A DNA stretch of 30,514 nt, taken from contig JBBIHP010000020.1 in the NCBI GenBank assembly GCA_037446915.1, forward strand, positions 1 through 30,514. Reading direction: 5' to 3'. The translations under genes and the position numbers were made by a program. Positions within the stretch are counted from its first letter, which is position 1. Each line of letters opens with the position of its first letter. The notes beneath the pieces are model-generated. The model ran no database searches and had not been told where the DNA came from. It saw only the letters and a program-made list of their open reading frames with translations. Source of the stretch: DSXH01 sp037446915. GTDB taxonomy: Bacteria > Bacteroidota > Ignavibacteria > Ignavibacteriales > Melioribacteraceae. Shown here in pieces: positions 25,201 to 30,514 of this stretch.

Positions 25201-25869
25201 ATGGTTTCTAAAATTGATTTGAATAAAAAAGTTTTCGCAAATTATTCTGTTGGCGAGATGAATTTTCTAAATAATTTGAAAACACCATCTGACATTCAGC
25301 ATTTTCTGAACGAAACAAAATACAATCCGGATTATGTTACCTGCTCGCCTAAAAGAATAATTTACAGTAAAACAGCCAATTGCTTTGAGGGTGCTCTATT
25401 TGCTGCTGCGGCACTAAGAATTTTAGGGTACCAGCCATTGATAGTTGATCTTATGGCAGAGAACGATGACGACCATGTAATTGCTATATTCAAGCAGAAT
25501 AATTGTTATGGCGCGGTTGCAAAATCTAACACAACTGTTCTAAGGTTCCGCGAGCCGGTTTATAGAACGGTTAGAGAACTCGTAATGTCATACTTCGATT
25601 TTTACTTTAATACGCTTGGAGAAAAATCATTGCGGAGTTATTCTGCTCCGGTTGATCTTTCCCGGTTCGATAAATACAACTGGATGACAACGGACGAAGA
25701 CCTGGAGTTTATTGGGGATTATTTGTTCACGATTAAACACTATCCAATCCTTACTAAAAAAATGATAAAAGATCTGAGCATTGCTGATAAGGAAGTTGTT
25801 GATTTATGTTTCAGCGGTTCTGTTGAGGAAGGACTTTTTAAGCCGAAGAAAAAAAAACAGGATAAATAA
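25201..25869 (+). CDS. transglutaminase-like putative cysteine enzyme
   Basis: A 222-residue cytoplasmic protein with no signal peptide. The core TANCFEGALFAAAALRILGY (Cys61) and the following DDDHVIAIFKQNNCYGA (His92) have the spacing and secondary structure of a transglutaminase/papain-like Cys-His pair. The usual following Asp (lDPT motif) is not evident; Lys-Ser-Asn follows instead. The conserved-looking RFREPVYRTVRELVMSYFDFYFN is helical. A Lys-rich tail ends the protein. Function is unknown. GGGGAA precedes the ATG, 10 bp after the M14 stop, and the cupin start lies 1 bp after its own stop, so the three genes form a tight operon. Confidence 0.75.
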   Translation: MVSKIDLNKKVFANYSVGEMNFLNNLKTPSDIQHFLNETKYNPDYVTCSPKRIIYSKTANCFEGALFAAAALRILGYQPLIVDLMAENDDDHVIAIFKQNNCYGAVAKSNTTVLRFREPVYRTVRELVMSYFDFYFNTLGEKSLRSYSAPVDLSRFDKYNWMTTDEDLEFIGDYLFTIKHYPILTKKMIKDLSIADKEVVDLCFSGSVEEGLFKPKKKKQDK

Positions 25870-25870
25870 G

Positions 25871-26200
25871 ATGAAGATTGAAAATGTTAATTACACAATT
25901 ACCGATTGGAGTAAAGTAGAAAAGAAAGAATTTCCGGGTGAAACGGGTAAGGCATTCTGGAGAACATTTGAACAGGGGAATCTTCGTGTACGCATTGTTG
26001 AATACTCCGAAAATTATTTAGCGGATCACTGGTGCAGCCGCGGTCATGTTGTTTATGTGCTGGAAGGCGAGTTGATGACAGAACTTAAAGACGGGAGAGT
26101 AACAACGCTAACACAGGGTATGAGTTACCAGGTAGCCGATGACGATGTTCCTCATCGTTCAAGAACAAAAGGTTATGTAAAATTGCTGATAGTTGATTAA
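25871..26200 (+). CDS. DHCW-type cupin fold protein
   Basis: A 109-residue single cupin. It begins VNYTITDWSKVEKKEFPGETG, then RVRIVEYSENYLADHWCSRGH with the DH-W-C motif that characterises this small family, and VVYVLEGELMTELKDG as the second cupin strand. QGMSYQVADDDVPHR provides the late His. It may bind a metal or small ligand; the family has no established function. I use ATG 25871. The frame continues upstream into the preceding gene to 25781, but the family starts at MKIENV. It abuts the transglutaminase-like gene and its stop codon lies at the edge of the inverted repeat. Confidence 0.9.
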   Translation: MKIENVNYTITDWSKVEKKEFPGETGKAFWRTFEQGNLRVRIVEYSENYLADHWCSRGHVVYVLEGELMTELKDGRVTTLTQGMSYQVADDDVPHRSRTKGYVKLLIVD

Positions 26201-26301
26201 AAGATTTACACGCTGAGAACGCAAAGATTTACGCGGAGTTCGCAAAGTTTTTCTCTGCGGCCTTTGCGTAATGCTTTGCGATCTCTGCGTGACAATCTTT
26301 T
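26199..26301. repeat. 103-bp imperfect inverted repeat
   Basis: Two 49-bp arms (26199-26247 and 26253-26301) are about 78% identical as reverse complements and flank TTTTT. Each contains internal GCAAAG/ACGC and CTCTGCG-type subrepeats. The right arm contains TTTGCG, CTTTGCG and CTCTGCGTGA. It fills much of the gap between the cupin and GH97 genes and looks like a dispersed intergenic element (CTCTGCG/CTTTGCG class) known from many genomes by recall. A long RNA hairpin is also possible. No transposase is present. Confidence 0.8.
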
Positions 26302-26392
26302 CTTTAATTCGTTTCTTGCAAATCGTTTTCCATAAAGATAATTTACCTCAGGATTATTTCAATTCATTTTTGTTTTCAGCACCGGAGTAAAT

Positions 26393-28543
26393 ATGAAACG
26401 GTTATTATTCACATTGATCATTCTGTCCTATTCAATTATTAATTCGCAGACAATTAAATCGCCAGACGGTAATTTATCCCTTATCTTTAAACTGACCGAC
26501 AGTGGTCTTCCAACTTATCAATTACTATATGGAAGAAAAGTAGTTGTAAAAGAGAGCCGGCTCGGACTAAAACTTAAAGATATGTTCACTGACAAGAATA
26601 TTTTTACGGCAGCCGGAACCGATATCCAGGAAGTGCCCTCATTGGATAAAGGTTTTGCAATCTCTAAAATTGATTCGAATTATATTGATGAAACATGGAA
26701 TCCTGTCTGGGGCGAAGTAAGTTCCATCCGTAATAATTACAGAGAATTATCAATAACACTTTCGCAGTCCGATGTTAACAACCGGCAAATTATAATCCGG
26801 TTCAGATTATTTAACGATGGACTCGGTTTCCGTTACGAATTCCCGATGCAGGATAACCTCAATTACTTTACCGTTGGAGATGAACTTACTCAATTCTCTC
26901 TTACCGGTGATCACGTTGCGTTCTGGATTCCGGGTGATTATGATACTAACGAATATTATTATACAAAAACGACTCTCAGTAAAATTGATGCAACATATTC
27001 AAGAAATGTAAATGAGATCTTTTCGAAAACTTTAATCGGTAAAAACTTTGTTCAATCACCTCTGATGATGAAATCATCCGATGGGTTATACATTAACATT
27101 TTTGAAGCAGCGCTTGTAGATTACCCGGCAATGCATCTCGAAGTTGATCAGTCAAATTTTATTCTAACCTCACACCTTGTGCCGGACGCAGTTGGAAACA
27201 AAGCATACATGCAGACTCCATGTAAAACTCCCTGGCGGACTGTAATAGTAAGCGATGATGCAACCGACATCCTCGCGTCAACAACAATTCTGAATCTTAA
27301 CGAACCGTCAAAGATCGATGACACAAGCTGGATCAAACCGATGAAGTACATCGGCATCTGGTGGGAAATGCACGTCGGCACAGCATCGTGGAATTATGCT
27401 AACGTAAATAATGTGAGTCTCAAATCGACCGATTGGAAAAGTCTTAAACCAAATGGAATACATGGCGCCACCACAGAACGGACAAAACGGTATATTGATT
27501 TTGCAGCCCAGCATGGATTCGACGGGGTTCTTGTTGAAGGCTGGAATGTTGGATGGGAGGACTGGTTCGGTAAATGGAAAGAGGAGGTATTCGATTTTGT
27601 TACGCCTTATCCCGACTTTGATGTTGAAGAGATTTCAAAATATGCAGCATCGAAAGGTGTTAAGATGATTATGCATCACGAAACTTCTTCATCGGTTACT
27701 AATTACGAAAGGCGGATGGATGAAGCTTATGACTTTATGAAAAAATACGGATACCCGGCAGTAAAAACCGGTTATGTTGCACGGATAATTCCCCGAGGTG
27801 AATTTCATGACGGTCAATGGATGGTTCAACATTACGTCCGTGTTGCAGAACGACTTGCAATGAACAAGTTAATGTTGAACGCGCACGAAGCAGTAAGACC
27901 AACGGGTTTGCATCGTACATATCCAAACTGGCTTGCTTGCGAATCGGCACGCGGTAACGAGTTTAATGCGTGGAGTGTCGGCAATCCTCCGGAACATGAA
28001 ACAATTTTGCCGTTTACACGATTGATGGGCGGACCAATGGATTATACGCCGGGAATTTTCCAGATTAAGATGAGCTATTATAATCCGGATAAAAAAGAGC
28101 AGGTTCATACAACGCTTGCAAAACAGCTTGCGCTCTATGTTACAATGTATTCACCACTGCAGATGGCAGCAGACTATCCGGAAAATTACGAACGGTTTAT
28201 GGATGCTTTTCAATTCATAAAAGATGTTGCAGTTGACTGGGACGACACCAAATATATTGAAGCGGAACCTGGAGATTATGTTACTGTAGCGCGCAAAGCA
28301 AAAGGAAAAGAGGAATGGTTTATAGGTGCAATAACGGACGAGAATGATAGAACGACAACAATACCATTAACTTTTTTAGATAAAGATAAAAAGTACACAG
28401 CAGAAATTTATGCGGATTCAAAAGATGCTCACTGGGAAAAAAATCCGATGGCTTACGAAATAACTTCAAAGAGTGTTTCATCTAAAGATGTTTTGAAAAT
28501 AAAACTTGCACCGGGCGGAGGGTGTGCAATTAGGATCTGGTGA
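26393..28543 (+). CDS. susB: GH97 alpha-glucosidase, inverting SusB-like
   Basis: A 716-residue glycoside hydrolase family 97 enzyme with a signal peptide (LFTLIILSYSIINSQ), an N-terminal beta-sandwich (about 25-280), a TIM barrel and a C-terminal beta-domain. Glu430 (MHHETS), Glu499 (NAHEAVRPTG), Glu517 (ACESARGNE) and Glu523 are spaced 69, 18 and 6 residues apart. That matches Glu439, Glu508, Glu526 and Glu532 of Bacteroides thetaiotaomicron SusB (as I recall them), where they bind calcium and catalyse inversion. The KTGYV segment replaces the Asp nucleophile motif of retaining members. It likely releases glucose from alpha-glucans in the periplasm. No SusC/D or transporter gene is adjacent. 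GGAG precedes the ATG. Confidence 0.96.
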   Translation: MKRLLFTLIILSYSIINSQTIKSPDGNLSLIFKLTDSGLPTYQLLYGRKVVVKESRLGLKLKDMFTDKNIFTAAGTDIQEVPSLDKGFAISKIDSNYIDETWNPVWGEVSSIRNNYRELSITLSQSDVNNRQIIIRFRLFNDGLGFRYEFPMQDNLNYFTVGDELTQFSLTGDHVAFWIPGDYDTNEYYYTKTTLSKIDATYSRNVNEIFSKTLIGKNFVQSPLMMKSSDGLYINIFEAALVDYPAMHLEVDQSNFILTSHLVPDAVGNKAYMQTPCKTPWRTVIVSDDATDILASTTILNLNEPSKIDDTSWIKPMKYIGIWWEMHVGTASWNYANVNNVSLKSTDWKSLKPNGIHGATTERTKRYIDFAAQHGFDGVLVEGWNVGWEDWFGKWKEEVFDFVTPYPDFDVEEISKYAASKGVKMIMHHETSSSVTNYERRMDEAYDFMKKYGYPAVKTGYVARIIPRGEFHDGQWMVQHYVRVAERLAMNKLMLNAHEAVRPTGLHRTYPNWLACESARGNEFNAWSVGNPPEHETILPFTRLMGGPMDYTPGIFQIKMSYYNPDKKEQVHTTLAKQLALYVTMYSPLQMAADYPENYERFMDAFQFIKDVAVDWDDTKYIEAEPGDYVTVARKAKGKEEWFIGAITDENDRTTTIPLTFLDKDKKYTAEIYADSKDAHWEKNPMAYEITSKSVSSKDVLKIKLAPGGGCAIRIW

Positions 28544-28591
28544 TAAATAAGTTGTAGCTATTAATTAAAGCGGCTTTTAAAATGAAGTTGC

Positions 28592-29740
28592 TCATACTTT
28601 CGGTTCAAAATTCATTTCGAAAACAAATCCGTTATCATTTTTTGTTTCAAAACTTCCGTTAAGTTGTGAAACTGATTGTGTTATCATTAAAACTCCGAGG
28701 GATTTTATTGAACTCAAATCAAAATTATCGGGCAATCCCGGACCATTATCTTTATAAGTGAAGTATATCGTTCCGTTATCGCCATACCAAACTTTCAAAT
28801 TAATTTCCGGTGATGTCGAGTTGGCAAAAGCATGTTTAAGAGAGTTTGTAATCAGTTCGTTTAGTATTAGTCCGCATGGCACTGATGTGCAGGAGTCTGC
28901 ATTTATATTATCATATTGACAATTATAAGTTACTCTCTCATTTTGAAAATTGTTTAAGATATGTTTTCCAAGTTCCTCAAGGTAGTCACCAAGACACACT
29001 TTTTCAGTATTTATTGATTGATACAACTTATTGTGTATTACAGAGATAGCAGAAATTCTTGATTGAATATCCTGAAGCATAGATTCAATATTTTTTTCTC
29101 CGGCTTCAAGCATAGACTGCAATCTAAGGGTGCTGATTAAGAGATTGAATTGATTTTTTATTCGGTGATGAACTTCTCTTATCTGCATCTCTTTATTTTG
29201 TAAGTCACTCTGTGCCTTGCGGTATAATATTAATGTACTCAAATCATTTTGAATTATTTCTCGAAGGGAAGTTAGAAGGTCTAAATACAATCCGGAATAT
29301 TGATTTTCCTTGTTGTCGAGCATGCAGAATGTTCCAAAAACTTCGCCATCAGGCCACATAATTGGAATACCCATATAAGAGATCATATTAAATGGTACGC
29401 TTGGATTATCTTTCCAATCCTCGGACTTAAGAGCATTTGAAAGAACAACCGGATTTCTTGAAGCAGTAACATTTTCGCAGTACCATCCTAATCCAAGTTC
29501 TAGTTTAAGCGATTGATTAAAAATATTTCCATCGGTTTTGCTGGTTAGAAATACTTCAAGGTCTTTCTCATTTAAACGTGTAATTAAACCAGATGGCACA
29601 CCAATAATTTTTGCAGCCAGGTCTAAAATCTTCTGCCATTTTACCTGAATTTCCTCTGAAATTTGCGGTTTTTCATCAGAGGTTATCGGCACGATTACTT
29701 TGACCGGTGATATAACAGTTTTTACTTTGGCGTATTTCAT
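28592..29740 (-). CDS. GAF-domain sensor histidine kinase, HisKA_2 type
   Basis: A 382-residue soluble kinase. A GAF domain covers about residues 25-170 (WQKILDLAAKIIGVPSGLI, YMGIPIMWPDGEVFGTFCMLD). The HisKA_2 box REVHHRIKNQFNLL (His191-His192) follows, then a HATPase domain with an N box (LNELITNSLKHAF) and G motifs (YKDNGPGLPDNF, SLGVLMI). This type autophosphorylates and usually signals to a partner regulator, often in general-stress or light/redox responses. No transmembrane segment, PAS domain or adjacent regulator is seen. I use ATG 29738-29740; the frame extends to a TTG three codons earlier. It is divergent from the U32 gene and its 3' end faces GH97 across 48 bp. Confidence 0.92.
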   Translation of the reverse strand: MKYAKVKTVISPVKVIVPITSDEKPQISEEIQVKWQKILDLAAKIIGVPSGLITRLNEKDLEVFLTSKTDGNIFNQSLKLELGLGWYCENVTASRNPVVLSNALKSEDWKDNPSVPFNMISYMGIPIMWPDGEVFGTFCMLDNKENQYSGLYLDLLTSLREIIQNDLSTLILYRKAQSDLQNKEMQIREVHHRIKNQFNLLISTLRLQSMLEAGEKNIESMLQDIQSRISAISVIHNKLYQSINTEKVCLGDYLEELGKHILNNFQNERVTYNCQYDNINADSCTSVPCGLILNELITNSLKHAFANSTSPEINLKVWYGDNGTIYFTYKDNGPGLPDNFDLSSIKSLGVLMITQSVSQLNGSFETKNDNGFVFEMNFEPKV

Positions 29741-29889
29741 TTTATGCAATCAATTTCTTAAATATATAAAAAGGAAATGCGATTTCAAGTTATACTTCAA
29801 ACTGAATTGTAATGATTTTCGCATCATATTATTATCGGTAAAAATTGAAAAACTTTTAATGAAACAATGTGTTTATAGAGGTCATTCTT

Positions 29890-29897
29890 TATCTTTG
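29890..29897 (+). promoter_or_regulatory. candidate -7 box of the U32 gene promoter
   Basis: TATCTTTG matches the Bacteroidota-type TAnnTTTG -7 element exactly and lies 20 bp before the ATG at 29918. No clean -33 TTG box is visible at the expected distance, so this is tentative. Confidence 0.35.
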
Positions 29898-29917
29898 TAT
29901 AAACCCGAAAGCGTTAA

Positions 29918-30514
29918 ATGTCAAAAATAAAATTAGAACTTCTATCACCGGCGAAAGATCTTGAAACCGGAATTGCAGCAATTAATTGCGGAGCAGATGC
30001 GGTTTATATAGGCGCTCCTCAATATGGTGCACGCTCTGCTGCGGGAAATTCTCTTGAGGATATCAGGAAACTTGTCGAATATGCCCATAAATACTGGGCA
30101 AAAGTATATGTGACTGTTAATACGGTTATTTATGATGACGAGCTTGAAGATGTTCGCAATCTAATTACTAAGCTTTATGATATGAAAGTTGACGCGGTGA
30201 TTTTTCAGGATATGGCTCTTTTAGAAATGGAATTGCCCCCTCTTCAACTCTTCGCCTCAACTCAAACTCACAATTTCGAAGTTGATCGGATAAAATTTCT
30301 AGACCATATTGGGATTAAACGGATAATTCTTGCCCGCGAACTTACATTGGAAGAGATAAAGAAAATTCGAAGCGAGGTTAATGCCGAATTAGAATTTTTT
30401 GTTCACGGCGCATTGTGTGTTAGTCTCAGCGGTCAGTGTTATATGAGTGAAGAGCTTACAGGAAGGAGTGCAAACCGGGGTGAGTGTGCACAAAATTGCC
30501 GGCTACCGTATTCG
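29918..30514 (+). CDS. U32 family protein (tRNA/rRNA hydroxylation or peptidase), partial
   Basis: The first 199 residues of a U32 protein running off the right edge. The start LELLSPAKDLETGIAAINCGADAVYIG is the typical N-terminal barrel strand. The family signature ELEFFVHGALCVSLSGQCYMS is intact, with Cys residues at the sites that form a Fe-S cluster in RlhA/TrhP/UbiU. GECAQNCRLPY continues the cluster region. The family includes tRNA (TrhP) and rRNA (RlhA) hydroxylation proteins and the collagenase-annotated PrtC; which one this is cannot be told without the C-terminus. The ATG gives the conserved start. It is divergent from the GAF-kinase gene. Confidence 0.93.
   Translation, partial: MSKIKLELLSPAKDLETGIAAINCGADAVYIGAPQYGARSAAGNSLEDIRKLVEYAHKYWAKVYVTVNTVIYDDELEDVRNLITKLYDMKVDAVIFQDMALLEMELPPLQLFASTQTHNFEVDRIKFLDHIGIKRIILARELTLEEIKKIRSEVNAELEFFVHGALCVSLSGQCYMSEELTGRSANRGECAQNCRLPYS

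Noticed and set aside
25781..25870. 30-codon N-terminal extension of the cupin
   Set aside because: It overlaps the preceding gene in another frame; the family begins at MKIENV.
26199..26301. CRISPR-like array
   Set aside because: Arms are a single inverted repeat; there are no regular direct repeats with unique spacers.

Overview
The window is about 30.5 kb of AT-rich chromosomal DNA with tightly packed, ordinary-looking coding sequence. Gene content points to the Bacteroidota/Chlorobiota/Ignavibacteriota side of the FCB group. Signs are a two-component-regulator-propeller (Reg_prop/Y_Y_Y) histidine kinase, a SusB-like GH97 alpha-glucosidase, a DUF4159/DUF4175 pair, an M64 peptidase, a DHCW-type cupin, many signal peptides ending in A-Q, and a TAnnTTTG-like -7 box. 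An Ignavibacteria-type genome is my best guess, but no rRNA or marker protein here proves it. I see no phage, insertion sequence, CRISPR array, tRNA or rRNA.

Layout. (1) 1-7893, minus strand: two small membrane proteins at the left edge, a large sensor kinase with a TTG start, then DUF4175 preceded by DUF4159. (2) 8018-11822, plus strand: secreted M64 metallopeptidase, DJ-1/PfpI protein, diacylglycerol-kinase-like lipid kinase and a secreted LamG protein. (3) 11835-16262, minus strand, a likely long transcript: NAD-dependent epimerase, secreted esterase, lipoprotein, YgjV-GNAT fusion, CutC and an RluA-type pseudouridine synthase. These meet the LamG gene tail to tail with only 12 bp between. 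(4) 16414-23402, minus strand: RetSat/CrtI-like FAD oxidoreductase, DUF2891, exported beta-carbonic anhydrase, ATP-cone/uridine-kinase fusion, and a 604-residue protein that looks like a diverged nitronate-monooxygenase-type TIM barrel with a Cys-containing C-terminal half. (5) 23559-28543, plus strand: secreted M14 carboxypeptidase, transglutaminase-like protein and DHCW cupin in a very tight operon, a 103-bp imperfect inverted repeat, then GH97. (6) 28592-30514: GAF-HisKA_2 histidine kinase on the minus strand, divergent from a U32-family protein that runs off the right edge.

The genes mostly describe the envelope and periplasm of a heterotrophic scavenger: exported peptidases, esterase, alpha-glucosidase, carbonic anhydrase and two sensors without adjacent response regulators. 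I found no clear defence, secretion or biosynthetic system. The items most worth a second look are the NMO-like Cys-rich protein, the ATP-cone kinase fusion, the YgjV-GNAT fusion, the M14/transglutaminase-like/cupin operon and the palindromic intergenic repeats.
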